A stretch of DNA of 64,000 nucleotides, taken from positions 1 to 64,000 of the forward strand of contig NZ_QRMP01000001.1 of NCBI RefSeq assembly GCF_003473295.1. The letters run 5' to 3'. The notes beneath the pieces were generated by a model. It did no database searches. It saw only the letters and a list, made by a program, of their open reading frames with translations, and was not told the origin of the DNA. Source of the stretch: Parabacteroides sp. AM08-6. GTDB taxonomy: Bacteria; Bacteroidota; Bacteroidia; Bacteroidales; Tannerellaceae. The translations under genes were made by a program, and so were the position numbers. The first letter of the stretch is position 1. The number at the start of each line of letters is the position of its first letter. Of this stretch, positions 42,945 to 52,792 are shown piece after piece.

Positions 42945-45794
42945 ATGAAAAACGATAAAAATGCATTGGAAGGCGGCCGTATTGCTGTTTTAGGGGCTCG
43001 CGTCCATAATTTGAAAAATATAGATATCGAGATACCCCGTAATAAACTTTCCGTTATAACAGGAATGAGCGGCAGCGGTAAATCATCGCTGGCATTCGAT
43101 ACAATCTTTGCGGAGGGACAACGTCGTTATGTGGAAACTTTTTCTGCTTATGCCCGTAACTTCTTGGGGAATATGGAGCGTCCGGATGTGGATAAGATTA
43201 CGGGGTTGAGTCCTGTTATTTCCATCGAGCAGAAAACGACTAATAAGAATCCCCGTTCAACAGTCGGTACGACTACTGAAATATATGATTTTTTTCGTTT
43301 GCTGTATGCTCGTGCCGGAGAAGCTTATTCATATTTGAGTGGTGAAAAAATGGTGAAATATACGGAGGAACAGATACTAAACCTTATCCTTGATAAATAC
43401 AGGGGAAAAAAGACTTATTTGTTGGCTCCGCTGGTTCGTAACCGTAAAGGGCATTATAAAGAATTATTCGAACAGATACGTAAAAAAGGATATCTGAATG
43501 TTCGTGTGGACGGTGAATTGAAAGAGATTTTCCACGGAATGAAGTTGGACCGCTACAAGATGCACAGTATCGAGGTCGTTATTGATAAAATGGTTGTTTC
43601 CGAAACAGATGAACGCCGTTTGAAGGAAAGTCTCCGGATTGCAATGAAGCAAGGGGACGGTTTGGTACTCATTTTGGATGCCGAAACAAACGAGGCCCGC
43701 CATTACAGCCGTCGTCTGATGGACCCGGTTACCGGACTGTCGTATAGTGAACCGGCTCCGCATAATTTTTCGTTTAATTCTCCGCAAGGGGCTTGTCCGA
43801 AATGTAAAGGGTTAGGACAAGTTAATTTATTGGATATGGAGAAGATTGTACCAGACTCTTCGTTAAGTATTTACAACGGTGGTATCGTTGCTCTTGGAAA
43901 ATATAAGAACTCGCTTATTTTCTGGCAGATAGAGGCTATTTGCGACAAATACGGCGTAACTATCAAAACGCCTATTAAAGATATTCCCGAAGAAGCCATA
44001 GACGAAATCATGAATGGTACGGATGAACGTTTGCAAATAAAAAATGATTCGTTGGGGACTTCCAATTATTTCTTGTCTTATGAAGGAGTTGCAAAATATA
44101 TCCTAATGCAACAGGAGGGGGAAGCTTCCGCTTCTGCACAGAAATGGGCCGGACAATTTATCAAGATGGCAGCTTGTCCTGAATGTCATGGTCAGCGGCT
44201 GAACAAAGAAGCTTTGAATTACCGGATTGCCGGTAAAAATATTGCGGAGATTTCCAATATGGATATTTCCGAATTGTATGAATGGGTGAACGGGGTGGAA
44301 GACAAATTGGCTCCGAAGCAGAAACAGATTGCTGTGGAGATTCTGAAAGAGATACGTTCGCGCCTGAAATTCCTGCTGGATGTGGGATTGGATTATCTGG
44401 CTATGAGTCGTGCCTCGGCTACTCTTTCCGGAGGAGAGAGTCAGCGTATCCGCTTGGCTACGCAGATTGGGAGCCAATTGGTGAACGTGTTGTATATTTT
44501 GGATGAACCGAGTATCGGTTTGCACCAACGTGATAACGTCCGTTTGATAAACTCTTTGAAGGAATTGCGTGATACGGGAAATTCCGTTGTAGTGGTGGAG
44601 CACGACAAAGATATGATGTTGAATGCCGACTATATCGTAGATATGGGACCGAAAGCAGGGCGTTTGGGCGGTGAGGTCGTGTATGCCGGAACACCTGACG
44701 ATATGTTGAAAGCGGATACTTTGACTTCGGCTTATCTGAACGGACGGATGGAAATAACCGTGCCGAAGGAACGGCGTAAAGGGAATGGCTTGTCTATCAC
44801 CATTAAAGGGGCTAGTGGAAACAATTTGCAGGATGTGGATGTGTCGTTTCCCCTTGGAATGTTTATTTGTGTGACAGGGGTGTCGGGGAGTGGTAAATCC
44901 ACTTTGATAAATCAGACCTTACAGCCTATCTTAAGCCAGCATTTCTATCGTTCATTGGAGGACCCGATGCCATATAAGTCGGTTGAAGGTATTGATAATG
45001 TGGATAAAATCGTAAATGTGGACCAATCACCTATCGGTCGGTCGCCACGTAGTAATCCGGCAACTTACACCGGTGTTTTTTCTGATATTCGTAATTTGTT
45101 TGTTGAATTGCCGGAATCGAAGGTAAGGGGATATAAGCCGGGGCGTTTCTCGTTTAATGTTTCAGGCGGTCGTTGTGAAACTTGTAAAGGAAACGGTTAC
45201 AAAACGATTGAAATGAATTTCTTGCCGGATGTTTTGGTTCCGTGCGAAGAGTGTCACGGTAAGCGCTATAACCGGGAAACACTGGAAGTCCGTTTTCGCG
45301 GTAAATCCATCGCTGACGTATTGGATATGACAATCAATATGGCTGTTGAATTTTTTGAAAACATACCATCTATTCTTTCCAAAGTAAAAGTTTTACAGGA
45401 TGTAGGTTTGGGTTATATTAAACTGGGACAACCCTCCACGACATTGTCTGGCGGTGAAAGCCAACGTGTTAAGTTAGCTACCGAGTTGGCTAAGCGCGAT
45501 ACGGGTAAAACGCTTTATGTACTGGACGAGCCGACTACCGGATTGCATTTCGAGGACATACGCGTCTTGTTGGGTGTTCTGAATAAGTTGGTAGAGAAGG
45601 GTAACACCATCATTGTTATCGAACATAATCTTGATGTTATTAAATGTGCTGACTACCTGATTGATATGGGGCCTGAGGGGGGGCGTGGTGGCGGTAAAAT
45701 TCTCTTTACCGGTACTCCGGAAGAGATGATAAAGGCAAAAACGAAGAGTTATACTGCTCAGTTTTTGAAAGAAGAATTAAAGAGCTTGAAGTAA
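42945..45794 (+). CDS. uvrA: Excinuclease ABC subunit A
   Basis: This 949-residue protein is the damage-recognition ATPase of nucleotide excision repair. It has two ABC modules with P-loops GMSGSGKSS (near residue 40) and GVSGSGKST (near 645), two LSGGESQR signatures, and zinc-finger cysteine pairs (CPKC, CPEC, CETC, CEEC). Length and order of motifs are normal. The gene is in the same direction as mltD and close to it. Confidence 0.98.
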   Translation: MKNDKNALEGGRIAVLGARVHNLKNIDIEIPRNKLSVITGMSGSGKSSLAFDTIFAEGQRRYVETFSAYARNFLGNMERPDVDKITGLSPVISIEQKTTNKNPRSTVGTTTEIYDFFRLLYARAGEAYSYLSGEKMVKYTEEQILNLILDKYRGKKTYLLAPLVRNRKGHYKELFEQIRKKGYLNVRVDGELKEIFHGMKLDRYKMHSIEVVIDKMVVSETDERRLKESLRIAMKQGDGLVLILDAETNEARHYSRRLMDPVTGLSYSEPAPHNFSFNSPQGACPKCKGLGQVNLLDMEKIVPDSSLSIYNGGIVALGKYKNSLIFWQIEAICDKYGVTIKTPIKDIPEEAIDEIMNGTDERLQIKNDSLGTSNYFLSYEGVAKYILMQQEGEASASAQKWAGQFIKMAACPECHGQRLNKEALNYRIAGKNIAEISNMDISELYEWVNGVEDKLAPKQKQIAVEILKEIRSRLKFLLDVGLDYLAMSRASATLSGGESQRIRLATQIGSQLVNVLYILDEPSIGLHQRDNVRLINSLKELRDTGNSVVVVEHDKDMMLNADYIVDMGPKAGRLGGEVVYAGTPDDMLKADTLTSAYLNGRMEITVPKERRKGNGLSITIKGASGNNLQDVDVSFPLGMFICVTGVSGSGKSTLINQTLQPILSQHFYRSLEDPMPYKSVEGIDNVDKIVNVDQSPIGRSPRSNPATYTGVFSDIRNLFVELPESKVRGYKPGRFSFNVSGGRCETCKGNGYKTIEMNFLPDVLVPCEECHGKRYNRETLEVRFRGKSIADVLDMTINMAVEFFENIPSILSKVKVLQDVGLGYIKLGQPSTTLSGGESQRVKLATELAKRDTGKTLYVLDEPTTGLHFEDIRVLLGVLNKLVEKGNTIIVIEHNLDVIKCADYLIDMGPEGGRGGGKILFTGTPEEMIKAKTKSYTAQFLKEELKSLK

Positions 45795-45846
45795 GATTGC
45801 CGGATATTATAAATTGAAAATTATATAAAAAGAGAAATTAGAGGAA

Positions 45847-46065
45847 ATGAAGAATCCGATTCAAATGATTAAGCAGTGTGTAGAGAAGGAGGAACCGTAT
45901 TTTTTGCTTCGTGGACAGGATATATGCGCTTTGGCTGCTATTGAAACCTACTACGAAGAGGTAAAGAAGAAGGTGAAAGATCCCTATTTCATTGAAGAAA
46001 TCGAAGAAATAATGAAAGACTTCCGGGCTTTCCGTGAAGAACAGCAAACTCATATTCCTGATTGA
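45847..46065 (+). CDS. Small conserved-looking hypothetical protein
   Basis: This 72-residue acidic helical protein (MKNPIQMIKQCVEKEEPYFLLRGQDICALAAIE at the start) has no membrane segment. It is encoded between uvrA and the IMPACT gene, 3 bp from the latter (TGATGAATG), so it is likely translated in a small operon. I do not recognise its family. Confidence 0.65.
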   Translation: MKNPIQMIKQCVEKEEPYFLLRGQDICALAAIETYYEEVKKKVKDPYFIEEIEEIMKDFRAFREEQQTHIPD

Positions 46066-46068
46066 TGA

Positions 46069-46674
46069 ATGGCAGACGACAGTTACAAAACTATTAAGCA
46101 AGTAGCCGAAGGGTATTATACGGAAAAGCGTAGTCGTTTTATTTCGTATGCTATTCCGGTGCGTACGGTCGAAGAGATAAAAGAACAACTGGATAAATAC
46201 CGGAAACAATATTATGATGCCCGCCATGTGTGCTGGGCTTATATGCTGGGGCCGGAGCGTCAGATTTTTCGTGCGAACGATGATGGCGAACCTTCTTCGA
46301 CTGCCGGTAAACCTATTCTCGGGCAAATAAATTCTAATGGATTGACCGATATATTAATAGTGGTAATCCGTTATTTTGGAGGCATAGAGCTGGGAACCAG
46401 TGGACTGATTGTGGCCTATCGCACAGCTGCAGCCGAAGCTATAGCCACTGCTGAAATAGAAGAAAGGACTGTTGATGAAGATATCACAGTCGCTTTCGAA
46501 TATCCTTATCTGAACAGTATTATGCGTATTGTAAAGGAGGATAATCCGACAATTATATCTCAAAAATTTGAAATGGATTGCGAAATGACGCTCCGTATCC
46601 GTAAAGGAGAAGCCGAACGGTTGAAGGCTCGATTGTTAAAAGTGGAAAGCGCTTATTTAGTTTCTCAAGCTTGA
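46069..46674 (+). CDS. yigZ: IMPACT/YigZ family protein
   Basis: This 201-residue protein contains the IMPACT core RRSRFISYAIPV-like, HVCWAYMLG, NDDGEPSSTAGKPILGQI and VIRYFGGIELGTSGL, followed by the C-terminal ferredoxin-like DUF1949 domain. The biochemical role of this family in bacteria is unclear; it is linked with translation and stress. It is in an operon with the 72-residue gene. Confidence 0.92.
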   Translation: MADDSYKTIKQVAEGYYTEKRSRFISYAIPVRTVEEIKEQLDKYRKQYYDARHVCWAYMLGPERQIFRANDDGEPSSTAGKPILGQINSNGLTDILIVVIRYFGGIELGTSGLIVAYRTAAAEAIATAEIEERTVDEDITVAFEYPYLNSIMRIVKEDNPTIISQKFEMDCEMTLRIRKGEAERLKARLLKVESAYLVSQA

Positions 46675-46791
46675 TTCAATAAAAATAAAATGAACTTGCT
46701 TTAGGGGGGCTGTTCTATGAAGAGAAAAGTAACAAAATCATTTAATAGTTTGTTATATATTATAATTCTAAACAAAAATAATTTGTGAATA

Positions 46792-47985
46792 ATGAAGAAG
46801 ATTCTTTTGTTTTCTTTTTTTCTGATGCTGGGGTTAATCGTCTCCCAGTTCCTTCCGGCAATAGTCGGTGAAAGTTATTCTTTAGTGAAGACACTATCTA
46901 ATGCATTATTGTATATATGTTTGGCATTTATTATGATTAATGTCGGACGAGAGTTTGAAATGGATAAATCTCGTTGGCGTTCATATACGGAAGATTATTT
47001 TATCGCTATGGCTACAGCTGCTTTCCCGTGGATATTTGTAGCTTTATATTATATATTTATCCTTCTCCCCGATATATATTGGACAAGCGGAGAAGCTTGG
47101 AAAGAAAACCTGTTGTTAAGCAGGTTTGCCGCACCGACTTCTGCCGGTATCCTGTTTACTATGCTTGCCGCTGCAGGTTTGAAAGCTTCTTGGGTATATA
47201 AAAAAGTACAAGTATTGGCTATTTTTGATGATTTGGATACAATTTTATTAATGATACCTTTGCAGATAATGATGGTTGGACTGCGTTGGCAATTAGGTGT
47301 TATTATTTTAATTGTAATGGTTCTTCTGATAGTAGGATGGAAAAAGATGGGTATTTACAATATGCGTCAGGACTGGAAGGCTATCTTATTATATTCTATT
47401 GTCACATTGGCTATAACTCAAGGTATTTATCTGATTTCCAAATATTTTTATGGAGAAGATGCCAGTATTCATATAGAAGTGCTATTACCGGCTTTTATTC
47501 TTGGTATGGTAATGAAGCATAAACATATTGATACGAAAGTTGAGAATAATGTGGCAACCGCAATTTCTTTTTTGTTTATGTTTTTGGTCGGAGTCAGTAT
47601 GCCCGTATTTTTCGGTATTGATTTTGTAGCCCAATCAGCGGAAGCTGTAACAATAACCGGTTCACAGCCAATGATGTCGTGGCCGATGATTATTACACAT
47701 GTGGTTATCGTCTCTTTATTATCAAATATAGGTAAATTATTCCCATTATTTTTCTATCGCGAACGTCGGAAACGCGAACGTTTGGCACTTTCTATCGGTA
47801 TGTTTACCCGTGGTGAGGTAGGGGCTGGCATTATTTTTATCGCATTGGGATATAATTTAGGGGGACCTGCACTTATGATTTCTGTACTAACTATAGTGTT
47901 TAATTTAATTTTAACTGGTATATTTGTCATCTGGGTAGAAAAGCTGACCCGTAGTGCTTATGAGCTGGAACAAGCCGGTAAGTAG
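46792..47985 (+). CDS. Cation:proton antiporter-like membrane protein
   Basis: This 397-residue protein has about 11-12 membrane segments and features of CPA-type antiporters: a DDLDTILLMIPL acidic pair near residue 147 and a GMFTRGEVGAGIIFIALGYN motif near residue 343. The gene precedes nhaA by 28 bp and is probably co-transcribed, so the pair may handle Na+ and pH homeostasis. The exact ion is unknown. Confidence 0.8.
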   Translation: MKKILLFSFFLMLGLIVSQFLPAIVGESYSLVKTLSNALLYICLAFIMINVGREFEMDKSRWRSYTEDYFIAMATAAFPWIFVALYYIFILLPDIYWTSGEAWKENLLLSRFAAPTSAGILFTMLAAAGLKASWVYKKVQVLAIFDDLDTILLMIPLQIMMVGLRWQLGVIILIVMVLLIVGWKKMGIYNMRQDWKAILLYSIVTLAITQGIYLISKYFYGEDASIHIEVLLPAFILGMVMKHKHIDTKVENNVATAISFLFMFLVGVSMPVFFGIDFVAQSAEAVTITGSQPMMSWPMIITHVVIVSLLSNIGKLFPLFFYRERRKRERLALSIGMFTRGEVGAGIIFIALGYNLGGPALMISVLTIVFNLILTGIFVIWVEKLTRSAYELEQAGK

Positions 47986-48013
47986 TTATTGTTAGGAAAA
48001 AACACGGAAGGGG

Positions 48014-49399
48014 ATGGTTGGCAAGCTGTCTCCTCCTATACAAATACCAGATATGGACCATACGATTAGTATCCTTAAACCTTTGCGTCGCTTTGCAACA
48101 CAAAAGGCGAATGCGAGTCTGTTGTTGTTTATGGCAACCATTTTGGCAATGATATTTGCTAATTCCCCGTGGGCAGAGTCTTATCATAGCATATTATTGC
48201 ACCCGATTGATTTCCAAATCGGAAATTTTAAGCCATTCGACCATCATGGAACTTCCATGTCTATGTTGGCTTTTGTGAATGATGCCCTAATGGCTATTTT
48301 CTTTTTTGTGATTGGTTTGGAAATTAAACAGGAGATTTTGATAGGAGAATTGAGTTCTTTCCGAAAAGCTCTATTGCCTGTCGTTGCAGCATGTGGGGGG
48401 ATGATTGTTCCCATCCTATTCTATTTTTTTGTCTGCGGTTCTGATCCCGAAGTGCGCGGTGCTGCGATACCAATGGCTACCGATATTGCATTTGCTTTGG
48501 CTGTGCTTGGATTATTGGGGAAACGTGTACCGTTAAGCATGCGTATTTTTCTGACTGCCCTTGCCGTAGTAGACGATGTTGGGGGTATTATAATCATTGC
48601 TTTGTTTTATAGCAGTGATATAGCTTTCGAACCGCTTTTGATATCATTGGTTTTACTAGCCTTGTTGTATGTTGGAAGTAAGATGCGGGTACATAGCAAT
48701 GTCTTTTACTATATTGTTGGTTTCTTTGTCTGGATGTTGTTTCTGGAGTCTGGTATCCATCCGACCATTGCTGGTGTATTGGTTGCCTTTATTGTACCGG
48801 CCCGTCCGGTTGTTAAGTTGGATGATTTTACCACTGAGATGACCGACTATCTGGATATGCTCGATTATACTGAAGTCCGTCAGTCTAAAAAAGCAGAGGT
48901 CCTGACTCCTACACAAATACAGGTGCTAAACAATATTCATTTATTGGCAGATAAAACGATTAGTCCTTTGCAAAGTATTGCCGATAAATTGCATCCGCTG
49001 GTGAATTACCTGATATTACCGCTTTTTGCATTTGTGAATGCCGGGGTTACTTTTGGGAATATTCAGCCCGAATCGCTTCTTGAAGTACCGTTGGCTGTAT
49101 TTGTAGGATTATTTGTCGGTAAGACGTTGGGTATTTTCCTGTTTACGTCTCTTTTTATACGATTGGGACTGGCAAGTATGCCGGTAGGTATTAACAAACG
49201 GAATCTTTTTGGTGTGTCTATGTTAGGGGGGATTGGGTTCACGGTAGCTCTTTTTATTGCTAATCTCTCTTTTACCGGAATATCTGATGTAGGAATAGAA
49301 CTCTTGAACCAAGCTAAATTGGGCGTGTTTGTAGGTTCCTTTGTTTCGGGATTATGCGGATATGTGGTTTTAAGAAAAGTATTACCTAAAAAAGAATAA
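48014..49399 (+). CDS. nhaA: Na+/H+ antiporter NhaA
   Basis: This 461-residue protein (448 from an alternative Met at 48053) matches NhaA. The ion-binding aspartate pair is in LAVVDDVGGIIIIALFY, the TDIAFALAVLGLLG segment precedes it, and FVNAGVTFGN and GGIGFTVALFIANLSF follow. A loop of about 60 residues between helices is longer than in E. coli NhaA. It exports Na+ or Li+ in exchange for protons. It lies between the putative antiporter and the aldo/keto reductase. Confidence 0.95.
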   Translation: MVGKLSPPIQIPDMDHTISILKPLRRFATQKANASLLLFMATILAMIFANSPWAESYHSILLHPIDFQIGNFKPFDHHGTSMSMLAFVNDALMAIFFFVIGLEIKQEILIGELSSFRKALLPVVAACGGMIVPILFYFFVCGSDPEVRGAAIPMATDIAFALAVLGLLGKRVPLSMRIFLTALAVVDDVGGIIIIALFYSSDIAFEPLLISLVLLALLYVGSKMRVHSNVFYYIVGFFVWMLFLESGIHPTIAGVLVAFIVPARPVVKLDDFTTEMTDYLDMLDYTEVRQSKKAEVLTPTQIQVLNNIHLLADKTISPLQSIADKLHPLVNYLILPLFAFVNAGVTFGNIQPESLLEVPLAVFVGLFVGKTLGIFLFTSLFIRLGLASMPVGINKRNLFGVSMLGGIGFTVALFIANLSFTGISDVGIELLNQAKLGVFVGSFVSGLCGYVVLRKVLPKKE

Positions 49400-49400
49400 T

Positions 49401-50288
49401 ATGGATAGACGTAAATTTATTCAGACAGGAATTGCCGGAGTAGCAGGTCTGTCTTTGGCCGGACCGGCTCTGGCTAACGTGAGATGTCTGCTTTCTGCAG
49501 ATACAACAGTGGATAAAGTGAAATTGGGCGACACAGGTCTGACGGTTTCCCGTATTGCAATGGGAACAGGTACGCACGGTTGGAATTATGAATCCGACCA
49601 GACTCGATTGGGATTGGATAATTTTGTTAAGCTGGCTCATCATGCTTATGACAGGGGAATTCGTTTTTTTGATATGGCCGATACGTATGGTTCTCAGCCT
49701 TTTGTAGGAAAAGCGATAAAAGAACTGCCCCGTGAAAATCTAACTTTGATGACTAAGATGTGGACATACGATGAAGGAGATGAGAAGCGTGAGCCTGTAC
49801 AAAAAACGCTGGATCGTTTTCGTAAGGAAACCGGTAGTGAATACCTGGATATCCTTCTGTTGCATTGTATGGTAAAAGGGGATTGGAATGAAACGCGTAA
49901 ATTTTATATGGATGGATTGTCGAAGGCCAAGCAAGATGGAATTGTAAAAGCTGTCGGTATTTCCTGTCATAATTGGGATGCCATGGCTCAAGCTGTCGAA
50001 AATCCATGGGTTGATGTATTATTAGCTCGTATCAATCCTTTCCAGACATTGATGGACGGAACTCCTGAAGATGTAAGCAAGCTTTTGGCTAAAGCACAAC
50101 AGAATGGCAAAGGTGTTCTCGGTATGAAAATATTTGGAGAAGGCAAGAATGTTTCCGACGAAGAACGCGAACGTTCTATTCATTTTGCGCTTACTCAAGG
50201 GCATATTCATGCTATGACATTAGGAATGGCATCTATTGCCCAGATGGATGATGCGGTTGAACGTGTGATGCGGTTGGCAAAAGGTTGA
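49401..50288 (+). CDS. Tat-exported aldo/keto reductase
   Basis: This 295-residue protein begins with a twin-arginine signal (MDRRKFIQTGIAGVAG) ending about residue 30. The mature domain is an aldo/keto reductase barrel with the catalytic set DMADTYGS (Asp/Tyr), TKMWTYD (Lys) and LLHCMVKG (His). It lies 1 bp after nhaA. Secreted AKRs are common in Bacteroidetes; the substrate is unknown, and Tat export suggests it folds with NAD(P)H in the cytoplasm. Confidence 0.88.
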   Translation: MDRRKFIQTGIAGVAGLSLAGPALANVRCLLSADTTVDKVKLGDTGLTVSRIAMGTGTHGWNYESDQTRLGLDNFVKLAHHAYDRGIRFFDMADTYGSQPFVGKAIKELPRENLTLMTKMWTYDEGDEKREPVQKTLDRFRKETGSEYLDILLLHCMVKGDWNETRKFYMDGLSKAKQDGIVKAVGISCHNWDAMAQAVENPWVDVLLARINPFQTLMDGTPEDVSKLLAKAQQNGKGVLGMKIFGEGKNVSDEERERSIHFALTQGHIHAMTLGMASIAQMDDAVERVMRLAKG

Positions 50289-50300
50289 AATTTTGTCCCG

Positions 50301-52697
50301 TTATTTGACTTCAAACTGTATTTTTCGTTGGTTGCCCCAAGTATCGATTAGAGTGAGCAAATGTTTGCCGGGAGTGGGGGAGCAACTTATCTGGTGATTT
50401 TCTGTTGTTTCACCTAAGTACGTATTGTCGATATGCCAGTATATGGTGGCATCCGGACGGGCGTGTGCGGCCTTGAAGATAAATTTTTCCGGTTTATCGG
50501 AGAAACCTTTTGGTAAAAACAAAATAGCATTGTGCTCTGGATAAATAAGTTCAATCTGTCGGCTTTGTTCCTGTTCGCATCCTGGTTTAATAGGGGGAAG
50601 CGGAGCGTAATCCATATGATAATTCTTGTAATAATATTCTTGTGAAGGGGGTAAGACAAACCAAGAACGAGTAATCATCCTATCAACGGATTCGCAAGAA
50701 CTATTGACACGGAAACGACCGTCAACTGATAAATGTACCAGTTGGTGATAAGGGCAAAGTGGCGTATTATTGCCTGAACACGGCATGTATAAGGTATCTA
50801 CCTGGTTGCAAATAGAAGAAGCCTTATGTCCGCTGAGCCGGCAGATGGCCATTGGTTCCAGTTCATCATAAGGCATTTCGAACCAATTGCTTCCCGGAAG
50901 AAGAGAGAATAGGTCAAATAGGACAGGAGCGGCGTTTCCTACCCCTGTTAATCCCGGACGACCTTCACCGGAAGCATTCCCGGCCCATATACCGACTACA
51001 TAGCGTGGGGTTATGCCAATAGCCCAGGCATCACGACCTCCATAACTGGTTCCTGTTTTCCATGCAATTTGTTTCATGGAATTGAATTGTTGCCAGTCTG
51101 CTTCTTCTTCAGGACGGTTTAAAGCGGACATGGCTTCGACTGTAAACCAAAGGGAAGCCGCTGATAATATCGGTTTATCTGTAAGTCGTTTGTCGTTGAT
51201 GGATTGTATGGAATTGTTTTCTTTTACGACAAAGGAGGTTAACGGATGAATATCAGAAGGATTGTATCGTCCGTTGTATTTTCTGTAATGGGAAAGGACA
51301 CGTGCCATGGATGCATACATGCCTGCCATGTCCCAGAGTGTACCTTCTGCTCCTCCTAAGATAAGGGAGGCTCCGTAGTGATCTTCCGGAAAACGTAATG
51401 TGGTCATGCCGTAGGATTTGAGCAATGACATAAAACGCCCGGTGTTATATACTGATAACATCCGGACCAGAGGTACATTCAGTGAGCGTTCAATGGCACG
51501 ATGGGCAGGTACGGCTCCGTAAAATGTCTTATTGTAGTTTTGTGGAGTATAACCGTTTATATTCAAGGGTATATCCGGAACGAGCATATTGGGTAGTAAT
51601 TGTCCGTCGTGCAACATTGCTGCATAAAGAAAAGGTTTCAAAATACTGCCTGTACTACGAGGTGCAGTAATTACATCCACCTGATTCCCTTTACGTTCGT
51701 CCGCTTGAAATGTGGCATTGCCCGCATAAGCAAGTACTTCTCCGGTTTCTACGTCTGCAATGATAGCCGCTAAATTGTGAATATGGTTGGAACTATATTC
51801 ATGTGCATATCGGTTGACAATTTCCTGAGTTTGCTGTTGCAACATTTGACGGATTGTCGTAGCGATGCGCGTTCCGGGAGTATTGGCTGCAAGTCGTTCC
51901 AATAAATGGGGAGCATTGTCCGGTAGGGGAACAGGTGCATCGGGTAGCGGTTCCATACATGCCAATTCATATTCTGTCCGGTTAATTATTCCGTTTTTTT
52001 GAAGAATAGTCAACAATTTATCTCGTTTTGCTTTTAATTGTTTTCGATTGCGTCCCGGGTGGATTAGGGCAGGAGAATTGGGGAGAACAGCCAAGGTTGC
52101 ATTTTCCGCCCAGGAAAGATTGGTTATACTACGTCCGAAATATCTCCAGGCGGCGGTTTCTACTCCGATGACATTCCCGCCGAAGGGAGCATGTGAAGCA
52201 TATAAATTCAGAATTTCTTTTTTACTATGTGTCGTTTCTAAAAAAAGAGCCCAGCAGACTTCAATTCCTTTTTCATAAAATGTCCGTTCCCTGTTTCCTC
52301 TGGCAATACGAGCAAGTTGCATGGTCAGAGTGCTTCCTCCGCTGATGACTTTGCCGGCTTTGGCATTTAACCGGAAGGCCCGCAGAAGTGCGGGTATGTC
52401 AATTCCCGGATGCCAGTAAAAGCGTTTATCTTCGTAACTGATGAGACAGGTTACGAATTTATCCGGCAATGTATCTGTTGCCGGAAACCTCCATTGCCCG
52501 TCCGGTGCAATACGTGCTCCCAGTAAACTTCCTTCTGCCGAGTAAAGCAAAGTTGAGTAGGGTACATTGAATAATTTCCGTGGTACCGATAAATACATGA
52601 ATCCCCAGAATATCAATAGAGACAGGATTAGGAGAAAGAAAATCTTTTTCCATCTACTCCTTATCTGCCAAGAGGTTAATATTGTTGAAAATGTCAT
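50301..52697 (-). CDS. pbpC: Penicillin-binding protein 1C
   Basis: This 798-residue bifunctional protein has an N-terminal anchor helix (residues 20-36). Its GT51 glycosyltransferase contains EDKRFYWHPGID and GGSTLTMQLAR. Its transpeptidase contains the SxxK motif in STGSILKPFLY and KTGTS. A C-terminal BiPBP_C domain of about 90 residues completes the PbpC architecture. Genes for PbpC are classically linked to alpha-2-macroglobulin genes, as here, where they are divergent with 95 bp between starts. It converges on the aldo/keto reductase. Confidence 0.95.
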   Translation of the reverse strand: MTFSTILTSWQIRSRWKKIFFLLILSLLIFWGFMYLSVPRKLFNVPYSTLLYSAEGSLLGARIAPDGQWRFPATDTLPDKFVTCLISYEDKRFYWHPGIDIPALLRAFRLNAKAGKVISGGSTLTMQLARIARGNRERTFYEKGIEVCWALFLETTHSKKEILNLYASHAPFGGNVIGVETAAWRYFGRSITNLSWAENATLAVLPNSPALIHPGRNRKQLKAKRDKLLTILQKNGIINRTEYELACMEPLPDAPVPLPDNAPHLLERLAANTPGTRIATTIRQMLQQQTQEIVNRYAHEYSSNHIHNLAAIIADVETGEVLAYAGNATFQADERKGNQVDVITAPRSTGSILKPFLYAAMLHDGQLLPNMLVPDIPLNINGYTPQNYNKTFYGAVPAHRAIERSLNVPLVRMLSVYNTGRFMSLLKSYGMTTLRFPEDHYGASLILGGAEGTLWDMAGMYASMARVLSHYRKYNGRYNPSDIHPLTSFVVKENNSIQSINDKRLTDKPILSAASLWFTVEAMSALNRPEEEADWQQFNSMKQIAWKTGTSYGGRDAWAIGITPRYVVGIWAGNASGEGRPGLTGVGNAAPVLFDLFSLLPGSNWFEMPYDELEPMAICRLSGHKASSICNQVDTLYMPCSGNNTPLCPYHQLVHLSVDGRFRVNSSCESVDRMITRSWFVLPPSQEYYYKNYHMDYAPLPPIKPGCEQEQSRQIELIYPEHNAILFLPKGFSDKPEKFIFKAAHARPDATIYWHIDNTYLGETTENHQISCSPTPGKHLLTLIDTWGNQRKIQFEVK

Positions 52698-52792
52698 TTA
52701 ATTCATTTGTTTAGGACGCTAATATAAAGAATTTAATTTTACATTTGTTGAATTTCAATAAATTAGATGACCGTTTATAAATCTATCTGTTT

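Noticed and set aside
46716..46787. Possible 23-codon leader peptide before the antiporter gene
   Set aside because: It is short, AT-rich and without motif or clear ribosome site; cannot be separated from chance.
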